64,000 nucleotides of DNA from Nocardiopsis sp. TSRI0078 (GTDB taxonomy: Bacteria > Actinomycetota > Actinomycetes > Streptosporangiales > Streptosporangiaceae), in assembly GCF_001905145.1 (NCBI RefSeq), contig NZ_LWLB01000035.1:186001-250000 (forward strand), written 5' to 3'. Positions 40,973 through 50,255 of the stretch are shown one piece after another. The stretch's first letter is position 1. Each line of letters begins with the position of its first letter. The position numbers and the translations under genes are program-made. A model generated the notes under the pieces. That model did not search any database, was not told where the DNA came from, and was given only the letters and a program-made list of their open reading frames with translations.

Positions 40973-42894
40973 CCACACGGAACCGGGGAGACCGGCAGGA
41001 CGTGCGTGACCAGCAGGCCCGAGGAGACGGACAGGACCGCCGGGACGGGTGGGACCACCAGGACCAGCAGGACTCCCGGGACGTAAGTGACCAGCGGGAC
41101 CATCGGGACGTGCACGGCCGCGCCCGGGTCCCGTCCCCCGCGGGGGCGACGCTGGCCGAGCCCCGCACCCTCCGCGTGGGCGGGGGCGTGCTGCACCTGG
41201 CGATGAGCGGCGCGCTCGCGGTCGTCGGCCCGTGGACCCCCGACGCCTCCACGGGCTGCGCGCGGTGCGCCGGGCTCTGGCGCCGGGACGTGGAGGGCGA
41301 CACCGCCCCCGACCGGTCCGTCCCCGAGCTCCTCCCCCTGTGGGCGGAGGCCTTCGCCGGTCTGGCCGACGCCGCGGTGCGCGACCCCGAGGACCTGCGG
41401 TTGGCACTGGTCGCCCTGGACTGCCGCACCGGCGGGGTCACCCGGCACCGCCTCGTCCCGCACCCGGGTTGCCCGCACTGCTTCCCCGGGGGCGCCGGGC
41501 TCGCCGTGCCCGGCGGCCTGGACCTGCGGACCCCGAGGCCGGTCGTCGGCGACGTCCTGCGCACGCGCTCCATGGACCGCGCCGGCCTGCGGGACCGGCT
41601 CCTGGACTTCCGCTTCGGGCCCGCCGCGCACATCTACCGGGACGAGGAGTCGCCGCTGTCCCTCATGACCTGCGAGACCGTCGCCCCCGGCCACACCAGG
41701 CGCGAGGGCGGCTACGGGCGCTCCACCCGGTTCTCCGACAGCGAGGTCCCCGCCTTCCTCGAAGGCGTCGAACGCGTCACCGGCGGCCACCGGCACAACG
41801 GCGCGCCCACGGTGCTCGGCAGCTACGCCGACCTCGCCGACGACGCCCTCGACCCCGAGCGGCTCGGCCTGCACGAGCCCGAGTGGTACGGGCACCCGGC
41901 CTTCGACCTGGTCCCCTACTCGCCCGACGTCCCCACCTCCTGGGTCTGGGGCTGGTCCACCCTGGAGCGCCGCCGGATCCTGGTGCCCGAGCACGTCGCG
42001 TACTGGCACGCGGGCGCCGAGGGCACCCGCTTCCTGTACGAGTCGTCCAACGGCTGCGCGGTCGGCGGGACCCTGGAGGAGGCCGTCCTCTACGGACTGT
42101 TCGAGGTGGTGGAGCGCGACGCGTTCCTGCTCGCCTGGTACTCGCGCACGCGGCTGCGCGAGATCGAGGCGGACCCCGGCCTCGCCCACCTGACCGACCT
42201 GCTGGACGAGCGCGGCCTGCGCCTGCGGCTGCTCGACCTCACCTCCGACCTGGGGATCCCCACGGCGCTGGCGGTGGTCACCGCCCCCGAGGAGGCGGTG
42301 CGCTCGGGGCTGGCCCCCGCGCTGAGCCTGGCCACCGGCACCCACCTCGACCCCCGGCGCGCGGTCATGGCGGCGGTGGAGGAGACCGCCACCAACGCGC
42401 TCATGTACCCCAAGTGGGTGCGGATGCGCGCGTCGGTCGACGTGGAGCGCTGCCGCCCCATGCTGGAGGACTTCACCCTGGTGAGGACGCTGGAGGACCA
42501 CACCGGGATGCACGGGCTGTGGGAGTCGCGTCAGCACTGGGAGTTCCTGGAGTCCCCGACCGCCACCGTCCCGGCGGAGGTGTTCGCCGCGGGCCGCCCC
42601 TCCTCCTTCGCCGGGGCCGACCTCACCGCCCTGCTCCGCGAGCGCCTCGACGCCGTGCACGCGCTCGGGCTGGACGTGGTCGTGGTGGACCAGAGCAGCG
42701 CCCCGTACACGGACGCCGCCGGGGTCCGCTCGGTGAAGGTGATCGTCCCCGGAGCCCTGCCGATGACCTTCGGCCACACCCACCGCCGTACCCGCTCCCT
42801 GGAGCGGCTGACCCGCGCTTCCACGCTGTTCGAGGGAGGAGTCCCATGGGAACGACACGGCCAGGTCCACCCGGTCCCGCACCCCTTCCCGTGA
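40963..42894 (+). CDS. YcaO-domain azoline cyclodehydratase
   Basis: A 643-residue enzyme that uses ATP to cyclise Cys and Ser/Thr of the core into azolines. The YcaO ATP-binding segments are visible: GGYGRSTRFSDSE, ESSNGCAVGGTLEEA with EVVERDAFLLAWY, and AVEETATNALMY. The C-terminus PVPHPFP is the proline-rich end needed for activity in TOMM YcaOs. Residues 8-50 are a strange Asp/Gln/Arg/His repeat not found in the domain. A later GTG at 41108 would remove it, but the ATG at 40963 overlaps the previous stop, as all neighbours do, so I prefer it. Confidence 0.92.
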   Translation: MDLTTRNRGDRQDVRDQQARGDGQDRRDGWDHQDQQDSRDVSDQRDHRDVHGRARVPSPAGATLAEPRTLRVGGGVLHLAMSGALAVVGPWTPDASTGCARCAGLWRRDVEGDTAPDRSVPELLPLWAEAFAGLADAAVRDPEDLRLALVALDCRTGGVTRHRLVPHPGCPHCFPGGAGLAVPGGLDLRTPRPVVGDVLRTRSMDRAGLRDRLLDFRFGPAAHIYRDEESPLSLMTCETVAPGHTRREGGYGRSTRFSDSEVPAFLEGVERVTGGHRHNGAPTVLGSYADLADDALDPERLGLHEPEWYGHPAFDLVPYSPDVPTSWVWGWSTLERRRILVPEHVAYWHAGAEGTRFLYESSNGCAVGGTLEEAVLYGLFEVVERDAFLLAWYSRTRLREIEADPGLAHLTDLLDERGLRLRLLDLTSDLGIPTALAVVTAPEEAVRSGLAPALSLATGTHLDPRRAVMAAVEETATNALMYPKWVRMRASVDVERCRPMLEDFTLVRTLEDHTGMHGLWESRQHWEFLESPTATVPAEVFAAGRPSSFAGADLTALLRERLDAVHALGLDVVVVDQSSAPYTDAAGVRSVKVIVPGALPMTFGHTHRRTRSLERLTRASTLFEGGVPWERHGQVHPVPHPFP

Positions 42895-44279
42895 CCGGCT
42901 CCCGCGTTCCCGCGGCCGGTTCCCACGCTCCCGCGCCCGGCTCCCGGGTCCTGGCCGGGTTCCACGGCCAGTCACACGACAAGGACGTCTCCCCGGTCCG
43001 GACCCTGTTCTTCGGACCTGACCTGTCCAACGGCCTGGCCCGGCCCGTGCCCGGGCAGGCGCGCCCGCGCCTGCCCGCCCTGGGCCCGCTGCGGGGCACG
43101 GACGCCGCCGGGCCCCCGCTCGGCGGCACCTGGTCCCGGGCGCAGCGCCTGCTCGCCGCGTGCGTGGAGGCGGTGCGGGTGCGCCGGATCTCGGCCGCCG
43201 ACCGCTATCCGGTGCACCGCGCCTACCCGTCCCCGCGCGGGCTCTTCGGCGCCGACCTGTTCGTGGTCCGCGAGGGGCCCGGGCCCCGGTGCCTGCGCGT
43301 GGACCCGCAGTCGCACGCGCTGCAGCCCTGGGACGGGATGCCCGCGCCGGAGGATCCCGAGGACCTCGCCGACGCACACCTGGTGGTGGCGGTGGACCAC
43401 CATCGCTACCCGCCCGAGTACGGGCGGCTGCGTCCCTCGCTCGCCCTCCTGGAGGGCGGCCACCTGCTGGCGGCGCTCGGTCTGGCCCTGGAACGCGCCG
43501 GGCTGCGCCCCCGTACCCGCTTCGGGCCCACCGGTGTCCCCGGGCCCGACGGCTTCTCCCCCTGCGGCACCGTCACCGTGGAGACCGCGGAACCGGCCGG
43601 GGCCCCGGAGCGGGAGGTGCTCACGGGGGCGGGCGGGGCCGGTACGGGCACCGCCCCGGAGGTGTCGGCCGAGGCGCTGTCCCGGGTCGCCGCCGCCTCC
43701 GCCCCGACGGGCACCACGCTGCGCCGCTGGCTCGACGACCGCACCAGCGGCGTGTCCACCGCCAACCTGGTCACCAGCGCCCACGTCCGCCCCGAGGAGG
43801 GGGCGGGCGTCACCGCCGCCCTCGCGGCCGCCCTCGGCGCCGCCCGGGAGGCCGCCCCCGCCCCCGACGCGCTCCGCCTGTACCGGAAGGTCCTCGTGGC
43901 GGACCGCGTGGACGACCGCGCCGCCGGTGAACTCGCGCCCGACGGCACCGCGCTCCCCTCCCGGACCGTGCCGCGCACCGGGGAGACCAACTTCTCCTCC
44001 TCCCTCGGCTACACGCTCACCGTGGACTTCCACCCGTGGGCGCGCGCCCACGGCGACCACGCCCAGACCGTCCTGCACACCCTCCTCGGCTGGACCGCCC
44101 AGTGGGGCTGCCTCGGCGCCGCCGCCACCGGGCTGTGCGCCCGTCCCATGCGCAACTACCAGGAGGCCGACTGGGCGGCCGTACTCGGGCTCGATCCCGA
44201 CCAGACCCCCGCCTACCAGCTGTGGGTGCGCGCCGAACGCGGTTCCTACATGGACCTCCCCGTCGACGCCTCCCCCTGA
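42846..44279 (+). CDS. SagB-like nitroreductase-family protein (second dehydrogenase or pseudo-dehydrogenase)
   Basis: A 477-residue protein. After about 45 low-complexity residues rich in Pro, Gly, Ser and Ala it shows two segments typical of SagB/McbC-type FMN dehydrogenases: AYPSPRGLFGADLFVV (near residue 130) followed by a LRVDPQSHALQPW strand pair, and LEGGHLLAALGLALERAGLRP. A second, similar but diverged half follows. Several flavin-contact arginines expected at the N-terminus are not obvious. It may be a structural partner of the true dehydrogenase or a second oxidase. It overlaps the YcaO gene by 49 bp. Confidence 0.6.
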   Translation: MGTTRPGPPGPAPLPVTGSRVPAAGSHAPAPGSRVLAGFHGQSHDKDVSPVRTLFFGPDLSNGLARPVPGQARPRLPALGPLRGTDAAGPPLGGTWSRAQRLLAACVEAVRVRRISAADRYPVHRAYPSPRGLFGADLFVVREGPGPRCLRVDPQSHALQPWDGMPAPEDPEDLADAHLVVAVDHHRYPPEYGRLRPSLALLEGGHLLAALGLALERAGLRPRTRFGPTGVPGPDGFSPCGTVTVETAEPAGAPEREVLTGAGGAGTGTAPEVSAEALSRVAAASAPTGTTLRRWLDDRTSGVSTANLVTSAHVRPEEGAGVTAALAAALGAAREAAPAPDALRLYRKVLVADRVDDRAAGELAPDGTALPSRTVPRTGETNFSSSLGYTLTVDFHPWARAHGDHAQTVLHTLLGWTAQWGCLGAAATGLCARPMRNYQEADWAAVLGLDPDQTPAYQLWVRAERGSYMDLPVDASP

Positions 44280-44347
44280 CCCCCGCCCCCGAACCCGCCC
44301 ACGCCCCCCGAACGGGGACCGCGCCCCGGCACCAAGGAAGATCCCCC

Positions 44348-46066
44348 ATGACCCGTACCTGGTCGGCCGTGTACGTCCACCTCCACCGCGACCGCGACCG
44401 CATCGACGCCTTCCTGCTGGACCACCTGGCGCCGCGCGCGGAGGAACTGGTGGCGCGGGGCAGCGCCAAGGCGTGGTTCTTCCTGCGGTACTGGGACGGC
44501 GGCCCCCACCTGCGGGTGCGCTTCCTGGACGCGGACACCGACGCCGTCGACGCGTTCTCCGGGCACATGCGCGCCGCCGCCGCGGAGACCGCCGACGACG
44601 CGGTCGCCCTGGACAGCGCCGCCTACTACGCGAACCTGCCGCAGGCCGACCCCGACCGCTGGCACGGTGACGGCGACGTGGTCGGGGCCGTCTACGAACC
44701 CGAGACCGCGCGCTACGGCGGCCCCGGGGCACTGGAGGTGTGCGAGGACTTCTTCTGCGTCAGCTCCGCCATCGCGCTCGCCGTCCTGCGCTCCGCGCCG
44801 AGGCCGCACCAGCGCCAGGCGGTGGCCGCCGACCTGACGTCGCTGGCCTTCTCCGTGCTCGGGTTCTCCGACGTGGAGGCCGTCCGCCAGGCCCGCGGCT
44901 ACCACGCCGCCTGGGACTACTCCGCCGAGGTCGCCCGGGGGGACGGCCGCGCCCGCGAGGAGGCCGAGCACCTCTTCCACTCCTCGCCCTCGCGCTGGCT
45001 CCAGCGCCGTGCGCGGCTGGAGCGCCTGGTCTCCACCGAGGGCTCCTCCACCCACCACCTGTGGCACCGCGCTCTCAGCGAGACCGTGGTGAAGCTGCGC
45101 CGCCTGCACGCGGAGCGGCCGCTCACCAACGACCTCACCCGCATCGTGTGGTCTCTGCTGCACATGCACCACAACCGCATCGGCCTGGACATCGACGACG
45201 AGCGCCGTATCGCCTGGCTCCTGTCGCTGGCCTATCCGCGGTGGGAGCCGGCGGGGGACTTCTTCGCACCCGGGGTGGCCTCGCCCGACCGGGCGTACGC
45301 GGAGGCGAGCAAGTACCGGACGGCGACCATCGGCGGCGAGCACCTGCCACGGCCGGTACCGCACGAGGAGGAGCTCTCCCCGGCCGCCGCCCCCTCCCGC
45401 ACGGGCCTTCCGGTGGTGGACCTGCCCGCTCCCGGTCCGCTGACCGCCCCGGTCGGCGACGTGCTGGCCCACCGGTACAGCGCGCACGGCGACTACGGCT
45501 CCCGCCTGCCCCTGGCGGACCTGTCCTCCCTCCTGGGACACGCCGCCGGGATCAGCCGTGCCCGCTCCGACGAGCCCGGCCGCCACCGGCCGCCGCGCAA
45601 CCACCCGAGCCCGGGCGCGGCCTACGCCACGCAGGTGTGGGTGGTCGCCCGGAACGTGGAGGGCCTGGAGCCGGGCGCCTACCGCTACCGCGCCGGGGAG
45701 CACGACCTGCTCCGGGCGGACGGCGCCGCGGCCGCCGACGGCCTGGCGGAGCTGTCCCCGTTCCTGCGGGCGTCGGCCGACGGCCGCCCGGGGGCCGTGG
45801 CGGACACGGTGGGAGCACTGCTGGTGCTGGTGGGGGATCTGGGAAGGCTGCGCGAGGGGTACGGCCAGCGCGCTCTGCGCCTGCTCCTGCAGGAGGCCGG
45901 GCACGTGGCGCAGAACCTGTCCCTGTGCGCGGCGGCGCTGGGGCTGCGGAGCCTGGTGGTGTCGGGGTTCGCCGACGACGCGGTGAACGCCCGGCTGCAC
46001 CTGGACGGCGTGGACCGGATGGCGCTGACGCTGCTGCCGGTGGGCTCGGAGCCCTCGCCGGCGTAG
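44348..46066 (+). CDS. Fusion of LanB elimination domain and azoline dehydrogenase (LazF-like)
   Basis: A 572-residue didomain enzyme. Residues 1-310 are a thiopeptide-type/LanB elimination domain (VYVHLHRDRDRIDAFLL, then WFFLRYWDGGPHLRVRF), predicted to remove glutamate and form dehydroamino acids. Residues 360-572 are a SagB/McbC-type FMN dehydrogenase that oxidises azolines to azoles: YSAHGDYGSRLPL, HPSPGAAYATQVWVV, RALRLLLQEAGHVAQNLSLCA. The same fusion defines LazF of the lactazole cluster. It starts 69 bp after the previous gene, with AAGGAAG 7 nt before the ATG, and is the last gene of the cluster. Confidence 0.88.
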   Translation: MTRTWSAVYVHLHRDRDRIDAFLLDHLAPRAEELVARGSAKAWFFLRYWDGGPHLRVRFLDADTDAVDAFSGHMRAAAAETADDAVALDSAAYYANLPQADPDRWHGDGDVVGAVYEPETARYGGPGALEVCEDFFCVSSAIALAVLRSAPRPHQRQAVAADLTSLAFSVLGFSDVEAVRQARGYHAAWDYSAEVARGDGRAREEAEHLFHSSPSRWLQRRARLERLVSTEGSSTHHLWHRALSETVVKLRRLHAERPLTNDLTRIVWSLLHMHHNRIGLDIDDERRIAWLLSLAYPRWEPAGDFFAPGVASPDRAYAEASKYRTATIGGEHLPRPVPHEEELSPAAAPSRTGLPVVDLPAPGPLTAPVGDVLAHRYSAHGDYGSRLPLADLSSLLGHAAGISRARSDEPGRHRPPRNHPSPGAAYATQVWVVARNVEGLEPGAYRYRAGEHDLLRADGAAAADGLAELSPFLRASADGRPGAVADTVGALLVLVGDLGRLREGYGQRALRLLLQEAGHVAQNLSLCAAALGLRSLVVSGFADDAVNARLHLDGVDRMALTLLPVGSEPSPA

Positions 46067-46324
46067 GTGTCCGGAGCACGGCGTGTCCGGGGCCGCGGCC
46101 CTGCCGCGGCACCCGGAAAGCGCCGGATCGGCGTCTCCCCACGCCTCCTGCTCCCGCACCATCGCACTGTGCCCACCGGGCAGGCGGGCGGCAGGAGCAC
46201 AAACAGGGCACGACAGTCCCGGGAGAGGACTCCCGGGGCGGGATACAGCAGTACTGCGTCTGGCCGTCTGGTGGGCTGGCCGTAACCGTCGCGGGTGTGG
46301 AGCAGGAGGTTCCACGCCCGTTGG

Positions 46325-46374
46325 TCTTGTACCTATAGCGAGTTCGGGCGCCCAAACTCGCTATAGGTACAAGA
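46325..46374. repeat. 50-bp near-perfect palindrome
   Basis: Arms TCTTGTACCTATAGCGAGTT (46325-46344) and its exact complement (46355-46374) flank CGGGCGCCCA. The inner GGGCGCCC also pairs, so 24 of 25 base pairs match (only C46345 and A46354 do not). It lies 258 bp after the last RiPP gene. Unlike other terminators in the window its arms are AT-rich. It may be a terminator, a recombination site or a dyad operator. Confidence 0.9.
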
Positions 46375-46739
46375 TCAGCAGGTCAGGCGGCAGACCGACG
46401 AGGCTTATCAGCCTGCCGCTTGACACAGAAGCGTCACGCCGGCGCACCCCCGCCACCGCCGTACGGGACGCGCGGAACCGGGAGCGGGGGCGCCTGGCGT
46501 TCGCGGCCACCGAGCGGACCGTGCCCGTGGACACCCTCGGGAACCACGTCCGACCACCGGTCCCACAAGGGCGGTACTTCCCCACGGGGCGCCTTCCTTT
46601 TCCCTGTCCTCACATGACACTGCATGCCTTGAACAAATGACGTCAATTCTGACATCGGGGATCATTAGGGCAGAACAGAAAAGGAATCAAGGGCCCTTTC
46701 TCTTACACTCTGACCTGCAACGATGCCGAACTCACGAGA

Positions 46740-46754
46740 TTACTCCGGAGTAAC
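46740..46754 (+). promoter_or_regulatory. TACTC-N3-AGTAAC box upstream of the 46.9-kb gene
   Basis: TTACTCCGGAGTAAC contains a 14-bp perfect palindrome (46740-46753). It matches the sites before the FadF-like gene and the acyl-CoA dehydrogenase gene. It lies about 150 bp before the start of the hypothetical gene at 46902. Confidence 0.5.
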
Positions 46755-46901
46755 TCGCAGAAAGGTTCGCATCCGCTCCGACCCTGCTCTAATCTGGCAG
46801 CGGTCCCACAACTCCATCCACACAGTGACCCCGCGACGGTTAGCTCCGCCCGGGGTCGTGGCCAGCAACCTTCACACCTTTAAGAACAGGAAATTGCCAG
46901 C

Positions 46902-47444
46902 ATGCGCAAGTTTAGCGCTGCGGCCCTGATCCGTGCCCTCGGCATGGTCAAGGCCCTCTTCTCCTCCCCCTGCGGACGCCACTCCCGCGTCGTCGGCCGT
47001 CGCCGCCGCTCCACCCGGGTCCGCCGCTACGTCCCGGTTCCCGCCCCGGTCGAGGCCGCCGCACCTCCCGCGCGGACCGACCGGGCCCCCGAGCGCCCGA
47101 AGCTGCCCTCTCCCGTCCCCGCGGCCCGTCCGGCTCCGCCGAGTGAGCGGTTCCCCGCCGACGACACCGCCCTGGTCCGCCCCTACTACCAGGCCCGGGA
47201 GCGCGAACCCGCGCGCGTCCGGACCGCGGCGACCACCCGCCCGGGCCGCTGGACCGGTGGGAACATCCCGCCCTGCGGCGACCTCCTCGCGACCGAACCC
47301 GTTCCCGTACCCGCCCCGCGCGCCCCGTCGCCCGCCTGCGAGGACCCCGAGGACTGGCGTACGTTCACCCGCCTCACCCGCGTATGGCTCGACCAGCAGG
47401 AACGGCGGACGCAGCGGCACCACCGGCAGGTGGTCCCGGCATGA
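46902..47444 (+). CDS. Hypothetical protein, Pro/Arg-rich with hydrophobic N-terminus
   Basis: A 180-residue protein that I do not recognise. It begins MRKFSAAALIRALGMVKALF, a basic-amphipathic stretch, then Arg-rich RVVGRRRRSTRVRR and a long Pro/Ala/Arg linker. The C-terminal 40 residues (DPEDWRTFTRLTRVWLDQQERR) look helical. Its stop overlaps the start of an RsbW-like ATPase gene (ATGA), so it is probably the partner or target of that protein. AGGAAA lies 10 nt before the ATG. Confidence 0.7.
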   Translation: MRKFSAAALIRALGMVKALFSSPCGRHSRVVGRRRRSTRVRRYVPVPAPVEAAAPPARTDRAPERPKLPSPVPAARPAPPSERFPADDTALVRPYYQAREREPARVRTAATTRPGRWTGGNIPPCGDLLATEPVPVPAPRAPSPACEDPEDWRTFTRLTRVWLDQQERRTQRHHRQVVPA

Positions 47445-47953
47445 CCTTCCTGACCGCGCCCAAGGCCGCGCGTCCCCTCGTCCTGTGGGAGCACCGCGTC
47501 TATCCCGGAAGCCTCGCCCAGCTCGCGCGGGTCCGCGCCGACCTCTCGAGGGACCTGGCCGGTTTCGACGGGAACCTCGTCGAGACCGTGCGGCTGTGCG
47601 CGAGCGGGCTCTTCGCCAACTCCGTCGAGTACACCGACTCGGGCGGGCGGGACGGCGAGGTCGTCCGCGCGCTGTCGATGCCGGACGCCGGGACCCTCCG
47701 GTTCTCGGTGAGCGACTGCGGTGGAGGCGGTGGGGTCCCGGCCGTCCCGGACGAACGGACGGAGGACGAGTGGAGCCGGGCCGAGGGCCAGCGCGGCCTG
47801 CTCCTGGTCGAGAACCTGTCCAGGCGGTGGGGCCACTTCCGGCTCGCGCCCTGGGCGGATCTGGGCACCCACGTCTGGGCCACCTTCGACGTGGAGGCGG
47901 GCGCGGCCCCACCCGATCCGCGCCCCTACGTCTTCACCAGCGCAACCGTCTGA
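47441..47953 (+). CDS. RsbW-like ATP-binding protein (anti-sigma/HATPase_c_2)
   Basis: A 170-residue single-domain GHKL ATPase. The N box is GLFANSVEYTDSGG, the G1 box SVSDCGGGGGVP and the G2 box QRGLLLVENLSRRWG. Such stand-alone domains in actinomycetes act as anti-sigma kinases or as regulators of unknown partners. It overlaps the preceding gene by 4 bp. No sigma factor or anti-anti-sigma gene is adjacent, so its partner may be the upstream Pro/Arg-rich protein. Confidence 0.85.
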   Translation: MTFLTAPKAARPLVLWEHRVYPGSLAQLARVRADLSRDLAGFDGNLVETVRLCASGLFANSVEYTDSGGRDGEVVRALSMPDAGTLRFSVSDCGGGGGVPAVPDERTEDEWSRAEGQRGLLLVENLSRRWGHFRLAPWADLGTHVWATFDVEAGAAPPDPRPYVFTSATV

Positions 47954-48339
47954 ACCAGGTGCCCGGTCGGGGGAGACCGAGCACACCGAGGCGGGCTCTC
48001 CTTCCGGAGGGAACGGGAGCCCGCCCCTCCGCAGGAGGCCGACCGCCTCTGCCGACGATCGGCCCGCCCTCCAGCGGCGGAAGCCGGGGGTGGCGTGCGG
48101 CGGGCCGTCTCCCCCGCCCCCGACCACCCTTCACCTCCCGCTTTGGGAGCGCTTCCATAGGATGTCCCGTATATACCCCCTTCTCAGCCCAAGAGAGCTT
48201 CGCCACCCTTTCGTATCCCCTGGGACACAAGTGCCTGCACCCACTGGCGCACGTGGCTACTCGGTAGTAACATTGGCTTGTTACTAGTCGGTAGATCCGC
48301 GTGTACAGACACCGCGGCCGGGACACAGCGGAGCTGTCC
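47954..48339 (+). promoter_or_regulatory. Promoter region of the acyl-CoA dehydrogenase gene with paired operator
   Basis: A 386-bp region. Two boxes are clear: CTACTCGGTAGTAA at 48257-48270 and TTACTAGTCGGTAG at 48281-48294, each of the form YTACT-N4-RGTAR, with centres 24 bp apart. Between them TAGTAACA (48265-48272) and TGTTACTA (48279-48286) form a larger inverted repeat. They lie 46-83 bp before the ATG, where a repressor would act. The rest of the region shows nothing I recognise. Confidence 0.65.
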
Positions 48340-50157
48340 ATGACGCATTACAAGAGCAACCTGCGCGACATCGAGTTCAACCTCTTCGAGGTCTTCAAGC
48401 GCCAGGACGTACTGGGCCAGGGCCCCTTCGAGGAACTCGACGAGGAGACCGCCCGCACGATCCTGGACGAGGTCAACCGCCTCGCCACCGGTGTCGTCGC
48501 CGAGTCCTTCGAGGACGCGGACCGCAACCCCCCGGTCTTCGACCCCAAGACGAGCACCGTCGCCATCCCCGAGAGCCTGAAGAAGTCCTACCAGGCCTAC
48601 ATGGACGCCGGCTGGTACAACCTCGACCTCCCCCAGGAGCTCGGCGGCCTCGGTGCCCCCCGCTCCCTGGTCTGGTCCGCCGCGGAGCTGATCCTCGGCT
48701 CCAACCCCGCCGTCCACATGTACTCGGCCGGTCCCGGCTTCGCGAGCATCCTCTACGCCGAGGGCAACGAGAAGCAGAAGGAGTTCGCCAAGCTCGCCAT
48801 CGAGCGCGGCTGGGGCGCCACCATGGTCCTGACCGAGCCGGACGCGGGCTCGGACGTCGGCGCGGGCCGCACCAAGGCCGTCGACCAGGGCGACGGCACC
48901 TGGCACATCGAGGGCGTGAAGCGCTTCATCACCTCGGCCGAGCAGGACATGACCGAGAACATCTTCCACCTGGTGCTCGCGCGCCCCGAGGGCGCGGGCC
49001 CCGGCACCAAGGGCCTCTCCCTCTACCTGGTGCCCAAGTTCCTGGTCAACGAGGACGGCTCCCTCGGTGAGCGCAACGGCGCCTACGTGACCAACGTCGA
49101 GCACAAGATGGGCCTCAAGGCCTCCACCACCTGCGAGCTGACCTTCGGCGACAAGCACCCCGCCATCGGCTACCTCGTGGGTGACAAGCACGACGGCATC
49201 CGCCAGATGTTCCTCATCATCGAGTACGCGCGCATGATGGTCGGGACGAAGGCGATCGCCACCCTGTCCACCGGCTACCTCAACGCCCTGGAGTACGCCA
49301 AGGAGCGCGTGCAGGGCAACGACCTGGCCGGGGACAAGAACTCCCCCAAGGTGACCATCACCCACCACCCGGACGTGCGCCGCAGCCTCATGACGCAGAA
49401 GTCCTACGTGGAGGCCATGCGCGCCCTGGTCCTGTACACCGCCACCCAGCAGGACGAGATCCAGATGGCCCACCACGCGGGCCAGGACGTCACGGAGCTG
49501 GAGGCGATGAACGACCTCCTCCTGCCGATCGTCAAGGGCGTGGGCTCCGAGCGCTCCTACGCGCTGCTCGCCGAGTCCCTCCAGACCCTGGGCGGCTCCG
49601 GGTTCCTGCAGGAGTACCCGATCGAGCAGTACATCCGCGACGCCAAGATCGACACCCTCTACGAGGGCACCACCGCCATCCAGGCCCAGGACTTCTTCTT
49701 CCGCAAGATCGTGAAGAACGGCGGCCAGGCGCTGGGCAAGCTGGCCGGTGAGATCAAGGCCTTCGCGCAGAGCGACGCGGGCAACGGCCAGCTCAAGGAG
49801 GAGCGCACGCTGCTCCTCGAGGCGACCGAGAACGCCGAGAAGATCGTCGAGCTCATGGTCGGCCACGCGATGGGCTCCGCCGAGGACAAGCGCGAGCTGT
49901 ACAAGGTGGGCCTGAACTCCACCCGCCTGCTCATGGCCTTCGGTGACGTCGTCCTGTCCTGGCTGCTGCTGCGCCAGGCCGAGGTGGCCCTGAACAGCCT
50001 CGACGGCGCCACCGGCGAGGACAAGGACTTCTACACCGGCAAGATCGCCGCCGCGCGCTTCTTCACCGAGCAGTTCCTGCCCCGCATCGCCGCCGAGCGC
50101 CGCGTCGCCGAGGGCGTCACCCTGGACCTGATGGACGTTCCCGAGTCCGCCTTCTAG
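48340..50157 (+). CDS. Acyl-CoA dehydrogenase, FadE5-like
   Basis: A 605-residue flavoenzyme of beta-oxidation, of the long two-part type (typical acyl-CoA dehydrogenases are about 380 residues; mycobacterial FadE5 is about 610). It begins [19 protein letters not shown]. The FAD-binding motif [13 protein letters not shown] is followed by the substrate-binding middle domain. A Glu in the helix [18 protein letters not shown] is the probable catalytic base. The ATG has GGAG 6 nt upstream and is preferred over a GTG 39 nt earlier. The gene is monocistronic between its operator region and the terminator at 50176. Confidence 0.92.
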   Translation: MTHYKSNLRDIEFNLFEVFKRQDVLGQGPFEELDEETARTILDEVNRLATGVVAESFEDADRNPPVFDPKTSTVAIPESLKKSYQAYMDAGWYNLDLPQELGGLGAPRSLVWSAAELILGSNPAVHMYSAGPGFASILYAEGNEKQKEFAKLAIERGWGATMVLTEPDAGSDVGAGRTKAVDQGDGTWHIEGVKRFITSAEQDMTENIFHLVLARPEGAGPGTKGLSLYLVPKFLVNEDGSLGERNGAYVTNVEHKMGLKASTTCELTFGDKHPAIGYLVGDKHDGIRQMFLIIEYARMMVGTKAIATLSTGYLNALEYAKERVQGNDLAGDKNSPKVTITHHPDVRRSLMTQKSYVEAMRALVLYTATQQDEIQMAHHAGQDVTELEAMNDLLLPIVKGVGSERSYALLAESLQTLGGSGFLQEYPIEQYIRDAKIDTLYEGTTAIQAQDFFFRKIVKNGGQALGKLAGEIKAFAQSDAGNGQLKEERTLLLEATENAEKIVELMVGHAMGSAEDKRELYKVGLNSTRLLMAFGDVVLSWLLLRQAEVALNSLDGATGEDKDFYTGKIAAARFFTEQFLPRIAAERRVAEGVTLDLMDVPESAF

Positions 50158-50175
50158 GGCACACCGGGTCCCACG

Positions 50176-50209
50176 ACGGGCGGGACGGCCTCCGGGCCGC
50201 CCCGCCCGT
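50176..50209 (+). terminator. Hairpin terminator after the acyl-CoA dehydrogenase gene
   Basis: A 15-bp stem with one mismatch (50176-50190 with 50195-50209) and a 4-nt loop, starting 18 bp after the stop and followed by TTTCA. Confidence 0.8.
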
Positions 50210-50255
50210 TTCACATGTGCGGCCCGCCAGGGCGCCGGGACCCGACAATGGGGGG

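Larger units (their letters stand above)
46067..46901. other. Long intergenic region at the right end of the RiPP cluster
   Basis: About 835 bp with no convincing gene; the short frames on both strands lack good codon usage and ribosome binding sites. It holds the 50-bp palindrome (46325-46374), a small hairpin AGGCT-tatc-AGCCT at 46401-46414, an AT-rich stretch at 46615-46740 and a TACTC-N3-AGTAAC box. The AT-richness is unusual in this window and could mark old mobile DNA or a promoter-rich boundary. Confidence 0.55.

Noticed and set aside
46083-46655. Short frames on both strands in the AT-rich intergenic region
   Set aside because: No ribosome binding site, no codon bias and no recognisable residue pattern.
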